A stretch of 44,145 nucleotides of DNA. Source: a virus. The stretch spans positions 1-44,145 of the IMG/VR virus record IMGVR_UViG_3300027963_000116, one strand, 5' to 3'. Shown here piece by piece: positions 15,601 through 24,625 of this stretch (the stretch's first letter is position 1; each line of letters starts with the position of its first letter). The notes below the pieces were generated by a model. It was not told the origin of the DNA. It searched no databases and was given only the letters and a program-made list of their open reading frames with translations. Position numbers and translations under genes: made by a program.

Positions 15601-18600
15601 GGGTGTAGACAACGTCGTATCTGCTGTTGTACATACCGCCGTAGCGTTGGCGAATGGGGCCGTTAACTGCATACACACGACCGCTACCACCAGCTTCTGG
15701 GGCGGAAGCAAACACTTCACTTAGTTTTTCAAACAGTGCACGTACTTGTGGAGAAGTTGTACGCTCCGCGCCATACTTAGCGGCTTGAGCAAACGTCATT
15801 CCGTGGAACGGGGCAGTCTCATCAAAAGTCGTATCCAGTGCTTTAGCAGATTGCTCTGACGTAAAGTCTTGTGGGTTAATATTTACAGGTTTACGTGCAG
15901 GCATTGCACGGTTGGCAGGTACGGGTGTTGCACGAGGCGCTAAAGTTGCAGGCACACGTTTTGGCTCCGCAAACAAATTGTCCAGCGTGTCAGACAACGA
16001 TTGTGCAATCTCATCTTCAAACAAACCAATGTCTTGGTTAAGCGTTTTTCCTTGCACGCGAGTGCTTGGCTTAGGCGCTTCTTCTGCTTTCTTACCCCGC
16101 GCTTCTTGAGCGGCAAGGTTTGCCAAGCGTTGGTCTTCCCGAGACATCTGTTGATACTCGCGTTCTACTTGTGCTTCTACATCGCCTGTCCTAAACGCTT
16201 TGCGTGCAGACTGTGCCAAAGATGTTTCTGTAGTAGCTGCCGCTTGTTTCTTTTGTGGCTTACCTTCTAAGACGGCTGCCCGTTGGGCTTCCAAAGACTC
16301 AATGTTTTGCAACACGCCTAACTTGGCAAGCGCTTCGTTGCGTTGTTTTGGGCGTGTGTTCTCGTCTTCAGAAAGTTGGCGCAGTGTGTCGCTGTCATTA
16401 GGCAAGTTCTCATACGCGCCTAGTTCAGCAACTAAGTCACCAACTTCTTCGTCAATCTGCTGTAGTTGCAGTTCTTTAATCTCTGCTCTGCGCCGCGCAT
16501 CGTCTGCTTGGTCAGCTTGTTGTCTTGATTGCTTAGCCAACTTATCGAGTTCTTGCTGTTCCAACAACGCTTCTACATCTGTGTAATTCTCTTCAGAAGT
16601 ATCAAGACGTCCAAGCCCAAGCGGTTTAATTTGCGTTTGTAAACGCAACCTAGTGTTGAGCAACTGGTTGATAGCCAACTGGGTTTGGTCAAGGTCCGCC
16701 TCAAGCGCTTTTCTTTCTGGCTTAGTTAGTTTGCCGTCAAGTTGTTTGCGCAGTTCAGTTTGCTTTTTCTCTGCAACAATTAAAGCCGTTTCGGCTTTTG
16801 CTAATTCTTCGCGTTCTTTTTTGTTAAGTTGGCGACGTGTTACAGAAACGCCAAACTCCGCAGTCTGCTTTTTAACTTGTTCTTTGCTGGACTTAATCTT
16901 GTCGTTGGTAGCTTTTTGTTCTTTTTGGATGGCTTCCAGTTGTGCCCGTGCAGCTTTTAAATCGTTACCAAGTTTTTGCTGTGCAAACGGATACTTATAT
17001 GTAACGCCTGCTGTAGCCGTAACTTCCTCGCCACGCAAAGTAGCAAGTTGAGTTTCCAGCGCAACAACTTTCTCAAATATGTTTTGTGTCTTCTTGTCTG
17101 ACACGGCTTGAAGAACTGCGGCGGCGGTGTCGTGTGCCTCTTCCCGCGTCTCCATCATGTCGCTCAAGTCTTTCTCTTGTTCTTGGATTTTCTTCTCCAA
17201 GTCTTCAATGACGGACTTCTTCTCTTCGTAGCGGAACTGCTCGTACGTAGCCAACAACATTCTGTCTTTGCCACTTGGTTGCGCAAGGACATCTTTAACT
17301 TTTTGCTGTACGCGTTCGAGCTCTGCCTTTTGTTTCTCAAGCGTTTCAGCCGCTTTCTTTAAGCCTGCTTGGGCTTTGGCAATCTCCGGGTCAAGAATCT
17401 CTGCCAACGCATCGTCCATGTTTTTGTACGCAGTGTCGTACATTTCCTCCACACGCTGACGATAGGCACTACGCGCTTTATCTGCCTTAACTTCAATCGC
17501 CTTGATCTGCTTCATCAACGGCGTTTCTTTTTTGTTCTTACGTGCCGAGTCTTTAATATGTTCAATAGCCGTTCTAAGCGGAGCCAACTCCCTACGTAAC
17601 TTCTCTGCGCTATCGCGGATGCTTTTGTTTGTATCCTGCATTGTGCGCAACAACTGGTTATCCAGATCGTCTAAACGCTCACCTTGCGCAATTAACTGTT
17701 CGGCTTGTTTTAAATGTTTTTGATACTCAACTAACTTAGTTTCTTGGAAATTGCGCAACAGCTTGCCTATTTGCTTTTTTTCTTTTTCGCTAAAGCCTGC
17801 AAGCGCTTGTGCTTTTTCTGTATCGCTAAGTGGTTTGCTTCCTTTTGTGCGCCCCACGGTTGTTAGATATTTATTAACAAGCGCGGTCTCTTCTGGTGTA
17901 TTGCCTACTTCTGGATACTCGATTGCCGCTTGCGCAAGTTGTTTGTCTGTCCACTTTTTAATGTCTGGGTCAATCCAAAAAAACTTGGTGTCTTTCTTTA
18001 ACAACTCTATGTTTGTTTGGATGCGCCGGATAGTCTCAGCCATCGCCTTACTGCGAGCGGCAACTTTTTGTTCTTTGTCTGCTTTACGCTTAGTTGCAGC
18101 ACGGGCTGCATCCAACGCTTCCCACACCAAACGAATCTTGGGAGAGTTGGCAAAGTTCTTTGGCGACATCCGGATATAACCGATGTCTTCTTCAGTCTCA
18201 GGAAACAAAGACTTCTGCCCTGCTTCTTTTTGCTCTATCGCTGTGGGGGCAAATGCTTTGAGCGCATCTTCAATGTCGCGCTGGTACTCACTCAGCGGTG
18301 CGCGTTCTTCTTCACGGGTAGCCTCTTGCGTTTTGCGACGCTTACCAAACTCGGTATAGCCTTCTTTGCCGGGAACATTACGTACAACACGTTTCTCAGA
18401 GACTGTTTCTTTAGCCCGCACTAACGCAGTGCCGGTGTCTTCCCCACGCATAATGCGCTCAACTTGAGCGTCAACGGCATCCAGCAAATCACGGCTTACT
18501 TGCTTGTCTTTAATATTTTCGGAGGCTTGGTCAAGGACATTTACGCCTTGGCTGTTTACCTCTTTCATGGTGCCGTCTTCAACCGCTGTCTGCACGCGGT

Positions 18601-21400
18601 CGTAGAAGTCCTGCGCTTTTACGCTACCAGCAATAGCATCGCGGGCTTTCTCCAATAACTCACGCATATCCTCAACGCGGTACACATAAGGCTGTCCGTT
18701 TTGCACACCTTCGTAAATGCCACCTTGTGGCAAATCTCCACGAGCTAACACTTTTTCAAGATTGGTTAGTGTGTACTCACTACGACGACGAAGTTCACCG
18801 CCTAATGTTTTGGCTGTCTCACCCTTGGCTTCCGCTACTTTCTTGGCTTCAGTCTCAGGGAACTGTGTCTTGAGGAAAGACTCTTGGCGTGTAGTTTTGC
18901 TGGGTGTTTCCCATAAGTTACGACGTGTGGTATCAAGTTGCTCTTTCAATACAGCAACAGCTTGTGGGTAGGCACCAAACCGATACTCTTCAATCGGACG
19001 CTCATCAAATACACGGCGTTGTTCGTAACGGGCTTGGCGAATTAACTTGTGTGCACGCAGTTGCGCTGGCTCAACCAACACACTCTCCATCGTGTTGCGT
19101 TGGGGTTCTTTCTGAACGCGGTCAATCCACTCGTTCAAGGTGTCATACATTTCAGACGCGGCTTTAATGGCCTCATCTTTTGTTAACGGGACTTTGCCCT
19201 CAGCACGGCGGTGCGTAGCCGCTTCTTTTAGTGCGGCTTGAATGTATTGCGAACGCATACGCGCCGCTTGATTGGTCAAAGACTGCGTCGTTGACGCCGC
19301 CATTTCATCTTTACCAAGTGTTTGACCACGACGTAGTTTGTCAGCAATATCTTCTAGGTTGTTTAGCGCAAAGTTCTGTTGTTGACGCAGTTTAAGAACC
19401 TCTTTAGCGTACGGGCTGCCGCTCTCCGACATGCTGGTCAGGCGATCTATGGCGGCGTTGCCACGCTCAAATGCTTCTTTAGCCGCTAAAGGTGCTTGCT
19501 GTTGCCCAGCCAATCCTGTCCCATAGCCTTTAGGTGCTTTGCCTTTCAGTGCGTTTGCGTAGTCTGTGTCGGCTTGGTCGGCCTCTTGCAACAGTTCTTC
19601 TACGCGTTGACGGATTTGTGGTGCCTTACGCACAGAGTCGGCGGTTGCTTTAACTTCGTTGTTGATCTCAATGGTTGGTTCTTTGCCGCCCATCGCAGAC
19701 GTAAACATGTCGTTGAGGTAGTCAAAGTTTGTCTCGGCAGTAGCGCGATGCTCCTCAACCTGTTGTTCAGAAGCAAGATAGCGCTCCAGTGGGTCAGGCT
19801 TAGGTTGTACTTGCTGGGCTTTGAAGTCTTCTGTACGCTGGGCAAGTTCTGCCTTGGACTCCGCTTGGGCTGCTTTCTCTCGATCACGCAAGTTAAGTCT
19901 TAGCCCATCAAACACAGCTTTCTGGGCTTGGTTGTCCAGTCCGGGCAACACTGGGCGTTGCTGTAACGTCTGCGCCGCCATCGTGGGGTCTTGCATCAGG
20001 TAGTCAACGTAGTCTTTTACATCAAGTTGTCCCATGCTGCGGGCAGCATCAAGCTGTCCTGTGGCGTAGTCTGTTACGCGTGTATCTGGCGCTGGTGCCT
20101 CCGGCACTTCGTTGATGCCCAACGCACCTTTCATCCGCCCACCCGTAGGAGCAGGCGCGGCTTCACGACCACCCTGCATAGTCTGCTCCAGCATGTATTC
20201 CTCTGGAGACAGTTTCTCAACCCGTTGCTGCTCTTGAACTTGTGCCACTAAAGGCTTGACACGTTTGTACTCAGGGGTGTCGGCAAACAATCCCTTGCGT
20301 AGATCGGTCAGTTCATCTCTGCGCTGTTTAAGTTCGTACTCTTGCTCTGGTGTAGCGTCTTTAATCTTTTTGGGTAACGCCTGTAGTTCTTTGACTTTGG
20401 CTAAGCGGTCTTCGTAGTCTTGAGCAAACGTCAGCAAGTAGTCAGGAGACTGGCGTTTAAGGTCTTCGGCTTCTTTCTCAGCCCGTGCTTCCTCAGTACG
20501 TTTCTTAACGGCTGTTTGTTCTTCTTTGCCTTGCTGTGCACCGCGCTCAACGTAACGACCGGCAGGGGCTAAAACACCACCAAGAACAGCGCCCCCAATT
20601 AAAGAGTCCAAATACTCGCTACGAGCTTTCTCATCTGTCAGGTTAAGTCCCGCTTGCATGCGCTCAAAGAACTGTTGACCTGCCTCGGTCAAACCCTCAG
20701 CGCTCATAGCCTTGCCTGTAGCAAGCGCGTAATCTTTGGCTATCTGGGCTGTGCCTTGCTTGGCAATCTCAATAGCGGCTTTCTCTGGGACTTCTTTGCC
20801 AGCAGCCGCAAATATGCCACGAATCCCCGGAGCCATTCTGAATGACACCATATCTAGCGCGGCTTGTGGAAGAGCGGCGGCAGCGGCGTAACCTAAGTTA
20901 GTCTGCCCTAGTTTCTTGCCCTCGTCCATTTGACGAGATAGGTTTGAGCCAGTGAACTGCGTTAGTGATGCTAAGCCAGCAGCACCAATGGCGGGGAGGC
21001 CCGCAGGAGCCAAAACACCAGCGGCAAGCGGAGCCGCCATATAGGGCAGCGAGCCGCCTAGTAATTCTTTGGTTTTTGTAAATGGCGCTTCAAGAAAACT
21101 TTCTTCGGTAGGCTTGAACGTTTTCTTTTTGTATTCTTCTTGTTCTTTGATGTACTTTTCGGCATTAGCCTCATCCATCAAGCCGGTACGTCCTGCCAGC
21201 GCGGCAACGTCGCCTTTTAGTCCGGCTAAACCTGCTTTAGAAGCAGCAATAAATCCGCCTTGGGGTTGTTCTTGAGGTGCGGTTTTAACACCAAAAGCCT
21301 CCGGATACATCTGCTGTGCCCGCAACCACGTATCAGCGGGAGTCTCGCCCTCCCTAATAGTTACGTATCTACCGTCTGGTAAAGGGAGCGCTTGTGGCAT
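12560..21400 (-). CDS. giant 2946-residue virion/ejection-type protein with metallopeptidase motif
   Basis: It starts at ATG 21400 (TAGGA upstream). The N-terminus (LPDGRYVTIREGETPADTW) is a short fold seen at the start of large phage proteins. Residues about 110-300 include Gly/Ala-rich hydrophobic stretches that could insert in membranes. About 1100-1800 is Lys/Glu/Gln-rich and probably coiled coil. HELTH at 1949-1953 marks a zinc metallopeptidase domain. Residues about 2100-2800 (for example FFNAQIQALNVLYKAL, PFEIGYIFKAIPEAL) resemble the C-terminal associated domains of phage polyvalent proteins (LPD38-like, from memory). It is last in the virion arm, like internal ejection proteins. Injection with the genome and host-defence or peptidoglycan roles are inferred. 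Confidence 0.8.
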   Translation of the reverse strand: MPQALPLPDGRYVTIREGETPADTWLRAQQMYPEAFGVKTAPQEQPQGGFIAASKAGLAGLKGDVAALAGRTGLMDEANAEKYIKEQEEYKKKTFKPTEESFLEAPFTKTKELLGGSLPYMAAPLAAGVLAPAGLPAIGAAGLASLTQFTGSNLSRQMDEGKKLGQTNLGYAAAAALPQAALDMVSFRMAPGIRGIFAAAGKEVPEKAAIEIAKQGTAQIAKDYALATGKAMSAEGLTEAGQQFFERMQAGLNLTDEKARSEYLDSLIGGAVLGGVLAPAGRYVERGAQQGKEEQTAVKKRTEEARAEKEAEDLKRQSPDYLLTFAQDYEDRLAKVKELQALPKKIKDATPEQEYELKQRRDELTDLRKGLFADTPEYKRVKPLVAQVQEQQRVEKLSPEEYMLEQTMQGGREAAPAPTGGRMKGALGINEVPEAPAPDTRVTDYATGQLDAARSMGQLDVKDYVDYLMQDPTMAAQTLQQRPVLPGLDNQAQKAVFDGLRLNLRDREKAAQAESKAELAQRTEDFKAQQVQPKPDPLERYLASEQQVEEHRATAETNFDYLNDMFTSAMGGKEPTIEINNEVKATADSVRKAPQIRQRVEELLQEADQADTDYANALKGKAPKGYGTGLAGQQQAPLAAKEAFERGNAAIDRLTSMSESGSPYAKEVLKLRQQQNFALNNLEDIADKLRRGQTLGKDEMAASTTQSLTNQAARMRSQYIQAALKEAATHRRAEGKVPLTKDEAIKAASEMYDTLNEWIDRVQKEPQRNTMESVLVEPAQLRAHKLIRQARYEQRRVFDERPIEEYRFGAYPQAVAVLKEQLDTTRRNLWETPSKTTRQESFLKTQFPETEAKKVAEAKGETAKTLGGELRRRSEYTLTNLEKVLARGDLPQGGIYEGVQNGQPYVYRVEDMRELLEKARDAIAGSVKAQDFYDRVQTAVEDGTMKEVNSQGVNVLDQASENIKDKQVSRDLLDAVDAQVERIMRGEDTGTALVRAKETVSEKRVVRNVPGKEGYTEFGKRRKTQEATREEERAPLSEYQRDIEDALKAFAPTAIEQKEAGQKSLFPETEEDIGYIRMSPKNFANSPKIRLVWEALDAARAATKRKADKEQKVAARSKAMAETIRRIQTNIELLKKDTKFFWIDPDIKKWTDKQLAQAAIEYPEVGNTPEETALVNKYLTTVGRTKGSKPLSDTEKAQALAGFSEKEKKQIGKLLRNFQETKLVEYQKHLKQAEQLIAQGERLDDLDNQLLRTMQDTNKSIRDSAEKLRRELAPLRTAIEHIKDSARKNKKETPLMKQIKAIEVKADKARSAYRQRVEEMYDTAYKNMDDALAEILDPEIAKAQAGLKKAAETLEKQKAELERVQQKVKDVLAQPSGKDRMLLATYEQFRYEEKKSVIEDLEKKIQEQEKDLSDMMETREEAHDTAAAVLQAVSDKKTQNIFEKVVALETQLATLRGEEVTATAGVTYKYPFAQQKLGNDLKAARAQLEAIQKEQKATNDKIKSSKEQVKKQTAEFGVSVTRRQLNKKEREELAKAETALIVAEKKQTELRKQLDGKLTKPERKALEADLDQTQLAINQLLNTRLRLQTQIKPLGLGRLDTSEENYTDVEALLEQQELDKLAKQSRQQADQADDARRRAEIKELQLQQIDEEVGDLVAELGAYENLPNDSDTLRQLSEDENTRPKQRNEALAKLGVLQNIESLEAQRAAVLEGKPQKKQAAATTETSLAQSARKAFRTGDVEAQVEREYQQMSREDQRLANLAAQEARGKKAEEAPKPSTRVQGKTLNQDIGLFEDEIAQSLSDTLDNLFAEPKRVPATLAPRATPVPANRAMPARKPVNINPQDFTSEQSAKALDTTFDETAPFHGMTFAQAAKYGAERTTSPQVRALFEKLSEVFASAPEAGGSGRVYAVNGPIRQRYGGMYNSRYDVVYTRAPSKFAKNANKILLHELTHAATSRAMQLNPELREQVEALRKQVVAWLETPQGRAYYRQHSMNLGRNRQSIYGLTNADEFLSELYSDRDFQKMLVEIPSTKPRKSIFTRFVELMTKFFDMPAKAAQSVFAEAVALSEDILATTKSEIYESNTPLQEFKDQALPYVSPEYANDEARDASVSFDKFVAKQKTSIQKMRAAAGGFVGLETQLVDRFAGFERISKVMAPLQGAQMMYYLRMYDQRMNFVSQAVANGALKRIEKTRADGSKENIIESNEGASIRGVVETLRDAKKYIGNGEAVNRMFTAYMSAIRAKSKGFETLNFDKDVTEADILKAERFVNKNAALKSIFEDARRQYNEYNRDMLQFVADSGAISEATRKELMQENDYIPWYRERNGVAELIIGKSMPIRIGSIAEQPYLHELVGGDKPILDFMTSAVQNTNMLADMGLRNFATKNAVFELVDMQMAKIVGATSGPNVVKFKKDGKDMYASIDGVEGIPGDLLVKGMAGIPTQMPAIWRLLAMPARLLRKAVTLSPLYAARQLFRDSVAAPILSGANFVPVLGALKELNSATKKTLERRGVTGGQVFTGTSEDLTKILRDITDGKPGWMNLLAKAEALNMEADATTRRAQYNSYIAQGLSEMEATLMALESMNFNKRGAEPSIHIIGSLIPFFNAQIQALNVLYKALTGKMPFNERLKIQEKLLQRGGMLAASTLAYAAMMQDDEAYKNATPEQKYGNWFVRIPGVDEPIRIPVPFEIGYIFKAIPEALYNSMVNEHGGEEAVKAFKQILLQTIPGGTSYGIPQAAKPLIEYGLGKSFYTGREILSAHEKGLLPEEQFRVNTSEAAKLIGKAGGLSPIMLEELVKGYTGTMGLAFLQAVSIGIPKGDTPEKAAARLSELPVIGGAFQPNDAAGIINATYDRFEDAIKLQRTVDNMFNEGRAAEAMALLEANMNEYMAGEMGDYFTTQMKELTQFEKAIQAMDISPAEKRERLSEVRQLKITVAASSRREVDEIAPR

Positions 21401-21432
21401 GGTGTATCCTAATTGTGCGGCTTGAGATTAAC

Positions 21433-21458
21433 CCCCGATAAGGCCGAACTTATCGGGG
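21433..21458 (-). terminator. 9-bp perfect hairpin in the gap before the giant gene
   Basis: CCCCGATAA (21433-21441) and TTATCGGGG (21450-21458) form a perfect 9-bp stem with an 8-base loop in the 74-base gap between two minus-strand virion genes. Only a weak GTTAATC tract follows on the minus strand, so complete rho-independent termination is doubtful. It may attenuate transcription into the giant gene or act as an RNA processing or stability element. Nothing else is visible in this gap except the ribosome binding site of the giant gene. Confidence 0.5.
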
Positions 21459-21474
21459 TGTGTGCATTATGCCA

Positions 21475-23196
21475 TTAGGGCAACGCGTCGCTAACATTAA
21501 CCGGTTTTAATCCGCTAACTTGTAGTTGTGCGTCAAATCCCGCAGCAGCTTGTGGGTTATCCCGCTTAAACAACGCTTTTTGTGCGGGAGTCATCCCCAT
21601 GTACTTTATGAGCATTGTGGAGTCCGCTCTAGCATTGGGACCCATGATTTCAGAATAGGCTTTAAGTTTATCTGCATAAGTACTACCGGGCATTTGATTG
21701 ACCATACGTTCGATATAGTTAGGCATACCCGCCACTGATGCTTGCGCCTCTCTGTTTAACTTTGCTATTTTTTCTTGGCTACTGGTTGTCATACCTGTAG
21801 ATTGCAACTGATATGCGCCAGAGGTGTTTACGTTTTGCAACGCAAAGATGCCAGACGTTTTGAGTTTGTCGATGTCCGCGTTTCTGTTCTTGATCGAGTC
21901 GTCATATTTTTGGAAGGCGTCCATATCACCGCGTTTCTCAGCGGCTCTAGCACGTTCCATATCCAACTCCATCTTGGAGTTTTCTTGTGCTGCTTTGCGG
22001 AAGTCTTTGAGTGCAACAGAGTAACTCTTTGCGCCTTTACTAAATCCAGCGGCAAGGTTTTGTAAACCGTTGGGAGAATTACCCGCCGCCGCTTCTAAGC
22101 CGCCTTCAATAAGCGCCATGTAAAAGTCTTGTTCCTTGCCTTCGTTCAGACGACTTTTTTCTTTTTCTATCATCGCAGTGGCTTTTTCGTACAAAGGTCT
22201 AGAAATGTCTTCACGTTCTTTCATAAACGTTTCTTTGATAGGCGCTTCTTCTTTCTTGGGTAAGAATTTATCAATGCCCATCAACTGGTCAGCAAAAGAC
22301 GCTACGGAAGGTAATCCCGCAGGTGGCTGAGTTTTAGTATCTTGCCCAGAACTAGCGGCAGGTGCTGCTGTTGGTAATTTTGTTGCCGGTGGTTTTGCTC
22401 CGGGACCGGTAAGTGTGTTGGGTGGCGCAGCTACAACAGGTTGTGTTACTGGAAGTCCTATAGCCTTATCTACGTCTGCCGCGCTGGCAGTCCCCGCAAT
22501 AGAACTTTGTGGCATTCCTTTTAGTGTGCGATCAAGTTCTGCTTGTTTAAGTATCGCTATTTCTTCTGGAGAAGTTCCAAATAAATTAGTTGCCATACTA
22601 ATACCGGGCAAGTTTCTTATTCCGGCTTTAGCATACTTGTTCAGTTGGCTTAAATACCCACTTAGATTTGCTGCACTTGTGCCTTGCGCAGCGCTTGGCA
22701 CGGTGGCGTTTGCTCGTGCATTACGTTCTTCAAGCAACATTTTTGCGTATGCTTTTGCATCTTCGGGGGACATCTTAGTGATGTCAAACATACTTGCTGA
22801 AGGTACGCTACCAGTCAGACCATTAAAGCGCGGTACATACCCGCCGTCTGCATAACCCACGATACCGCCGTCTGCCATGCCTTGCATGTTCTGGGCGGGG
22901 AGTTGACCGATGCCAATGTTCTCAGGAAGTTGTTGCTGTGCCATTTGTGGTGGCATCTGTTGTTGTGGTGGCATTTGAGGAGCCGCCATCTGTGCAATCT
23001 CTTGGTCAACCACTTTGGGTTGGGGCTGCATCCCTGCAAGTCCGTTCTTAGCAACCTCGGCTTGTTTCTTTTGGTTAGCCACAGACATAGCCAACGAGAC
23101 AATATATGGGTCGTTCTTGTGTAATGCCGCATACTGTTGCAACTCGGGCAACTGCATCCGAGACAACCGGCTTGTGATTTGATTGACGTTAATCAT
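21475..23196 (-). CDS. virion structural protein, Gln/Pro/Met-rich with GIVGYADGG motif
   Basis: 573 residues; AAGGAA precedes the ATG. An N-terminal helical region (QLPELQQYAALHKNDPYIVSLAMSVANQKK) is followed by a Met/Gln/Pro-rich stretch (about 60-105), then MADGGIVGYADGGYVPRF (about 107-124), an Ala/Pro-rich linker (about 255-295) and a helical C-terminal half. The motif and layout match large internal or tail proteins of uncultured aquatic phages as I recall them. It sits 9 bases after a similar Gln-rich gene and just before the giant gene, the place where short-tailed phages encode ejection proteins. The exact role is unproven. Confidence 0.6.
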   Translation of the reverse strand: MINVNQITSRLSRMQLPELQQYAALHKNDPYIVSLAMSVANQKKQAEVAKNGLAGMQPQPKVVDQEIAQMAAPQMPPQQQMPPQMAQQQLPENIGIGQLPAQNMQGMADGGIVGYADGGYVPRFNGLTGSVPSASMFDITKMSPEDAKAYAKMLLEERNARANATVPSAAQGTSAANLSGYLSQLNKYAKAGIRNLPGISMATNLFGTSPEEIAILKQAELDRTLKGMPQSSIAGTASAADVDKAIGLPVTQPVVAAPPNTLTGPGAKPPATKLPTAAPAASSGQDTKTQPPAGLPSVASFADQLMGIDKFLPKKEEAPIKETFMKEREDISRPLYEKATAMIEKEKSRLNEGKEQDFYMALIEGGLEAAAGNSPNGLQNLAAGFSKGAKSYSVALKDFRKAAQENSKMELDMERARAAEKRGDMDAFQKYDDSIKNRNADIDKLKTSGIFALQNVNTSGAYQLQSTGMTTSSQEKIAKLNREAQASVAGMPNYIERMVNQMPGSTYADKLKAYSEIMGPNARADSTMLIKYMGMTPAQKALFKRDNPQAAAGFDAQLQVSGLKPVNVSDALP

Positions 23197-23205
23197 GAGT
23201 GTTCC

Positions 23206-24198
23206 TTACGCCATTTTGTGGATTGCCAACTCAGCCAATCCGGCTGGGCGTTTCTTTTCAAAGTCTTTAGGCAAGCCGCCTTTAGCGCCCCCCATTCGGC
23301 TCAAGCCATACGCACCAGCAGCCGCAGTACCTAGACCCGCCACCTGAGACAACATGCTTGGGTTCGAGTAGACGTTCTGGACGCTTGACTGCATCGGCAA
23401 ACCTGCCAACATGCTCTGCATATAACTTAATTTGTTATACGGGTCTTGTCGTTGTGCCAAGAAATCTTGGTACTGTTGGTTCATTATGTTTTGTTGTTGC
23501 TGTTGTTGCTGCGTACCCAACTGGTTTTGCAACCCAATAGCACCCGTTTGTTGCCCAAACTGGGTTTGTCCCAACTGTCCCAACTGACCAGCCGCCTGAC
23601 CAGCCGCGCCAAATCCAGCCAAACGGTTCTGCAAGTTCTGGTTGTACTGTTGCTGAGCATTAGTAAAAGCATTGTTGTAGCCCTGACCCACAATACTTTG
23701 CAGACCCATGTTGCGGTTGCGCTCGTTCTCAGCCGCCATGATCGCTTCGCGTGAACCACCAAAAGCACCTGCTTGGGTTGCCTTGGCTTGCTGATTTAGA
23801 CCGCTAATATCGTAATTGCGGTTAGCCTCCGCTAACTGGGGAGCCAGCGAATACTGTAGGTATGGGTTCATGTACCCACCAACTTGGTTCTGGAACCCGC
23901 CAGTTGTTGCTTGCCTTGCTACATCTAAACCGCCGAGACCGGCAGCGCCAGATAAAGCCGTGCCTTGCCCAACTTGTTGTGCAACGCCTAAATCCCCAGC
24001 ACCACCAAACGCTTGGTTCTGCAACCCCGTAAACTCGGCTGTGCGCTGTCCGGGATATGTCTGATACGGTTGGGCAGTAAGCGCCTCGGCTTTGCCAAGC
24101 ATATTTTCTACGTACGGCTGTGCATACGCAGAGATTGCATTTTCTGTTTTTACCGTTTGATTAGCTGGTGCTGATTGACCGCCGCCGCCTTTACCCAT
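23206..24198 (-). CDS. Gln/Gly/Asn-rich virion protein
   Basis: 330 residues from the ATG at 24198 (MGKGGGG), which has AAGGAG upstream; a longer start at 24225 lies in the previous gene without a site. The sequence is low complexity: GLGGLDVARQATTGGFQNQVGGYMNPYLQYS, then repeated Gln-rich helices including a run of seven Gln (QLGTQQQQQQQN). The conserved AFGGSREAIMAAEN segment looks functional. Composition is typical of phage internal virion proteins. It overlaps the upstream acetyltransferase-like gene by 8 bases. Function is inferred from context only. Confidence 0.6.
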   Translation of the reverse strand: MGKGGGGQSAPANQTVKTENAISAYAQPYVENMLGKAEALTAQPYQTYPGQRTAEFTGLQNQAFGGAGDLGVAQQVGQGTALSGAAGLGGLDVARQATTGGFQNQVGGYMNPYLQYSLAPQLAEANRNYDISGLNQQAKATQAGAFGGSREAIMAAENERNRNMGLQSIVGQGYNNAFTNAQQQYNQNLQNRLAGFGAAGQAAGQLGQLGQTQFGQQTGAIGLQNQLGTQQQQQQQNIMNQQYQDFLAQRQDPYNKLSYMQSMLAGLPMQSSVQNVYSNPSMLSQVAGLGTAAAGAYGLSRMGGAKGGLPKDFEKKRPAGLAELAIHKMA

Positions 24199-24625
24199 GT
24201 TGTACTCCTTCGACGGGCAACTCAAACGTCACCCATTTGCCGTCATAACCGTCATTTTTAAAAACTTTAGACCAACCACGGCGTGCCGTGGCTTCCAATC
24301 CGTCACAACCCATATCTGCTGCATACGTACGTAGAAGCGCAAGAATCGGGTCAAGCCACTCTTTCATGTTTTCCCCACCGCAAAAAGACATGCAGAGCAA
24401 CTTACGCTTAGGGTAAACCACTATGTTTGTAACAACTGCGGCTTTAATCTTCTCTTCGTCAAACGCTACCCACAAGTCATGGTCGTAGTCAGTTATAGAA
24501 GCGCGTATATCGTCCACCGTATAGCGTCCATGTGTGTGGTATGCGGCTTTTTCTAAATAGCCCTCGACTTTATCCCAGCACGTATCAACGTACTGTTTTG
24601 GGACCATAGACACCTGTATCGTCAT
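24191..24625 (-). CDS. GNAT-fold acetyltransferase-like protein
   Basis: 144 residues. The pattern VDTCWDKVEGYLEKAAYHTHGRYTVDDI (helix), DLWVAFDEEKIKAAVVTNIVVYPKRKLLCM (strands 2-4), WLDPILALLRTYAADMGCDGLEA (helix 3, strand 5) and ARRGWSKVFKNDGYDGKWVTFELPV follows the GNAT fold. The acetyl-CoA P-loop (Q/RxxGxG/A) is not clear, so catalytic activity is uncertain. Such GNAT-like proteins are common among phage virion genes and may acquire a structural role. It is coupled to both neighbours by short overlaps (ATGA at its start). Confidence 0.65.
   Translation of the reverse strand: MTIQVSMVPKQYVDTCWDKVEGYLEKAAYHTHGRYTVDDIRASITDYDHDLWVAFDEEKIKAAVVTNIVVYPKRKLLCMSFCGGENMKEWLDPILALLRTYAADMGCDGLEATARRGWSKVFKNDGYDGKWVTFELPVEGVQHG

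Noticed and set aside
15912-18424. Several plus-strand ORFs of 60-140 residues across the giant gene
   Set aside because: Antisense shadows of a well-supported coding frame; Cys/Phe/Ser-rich translations with no ribosome binding sites.
23490-23520. GTT/GCT trinucleotide run
   Set aside because: It encodes the polyglutamine stretch of the virion protein; no sign that it is a regulatory or phase-variable repeat.
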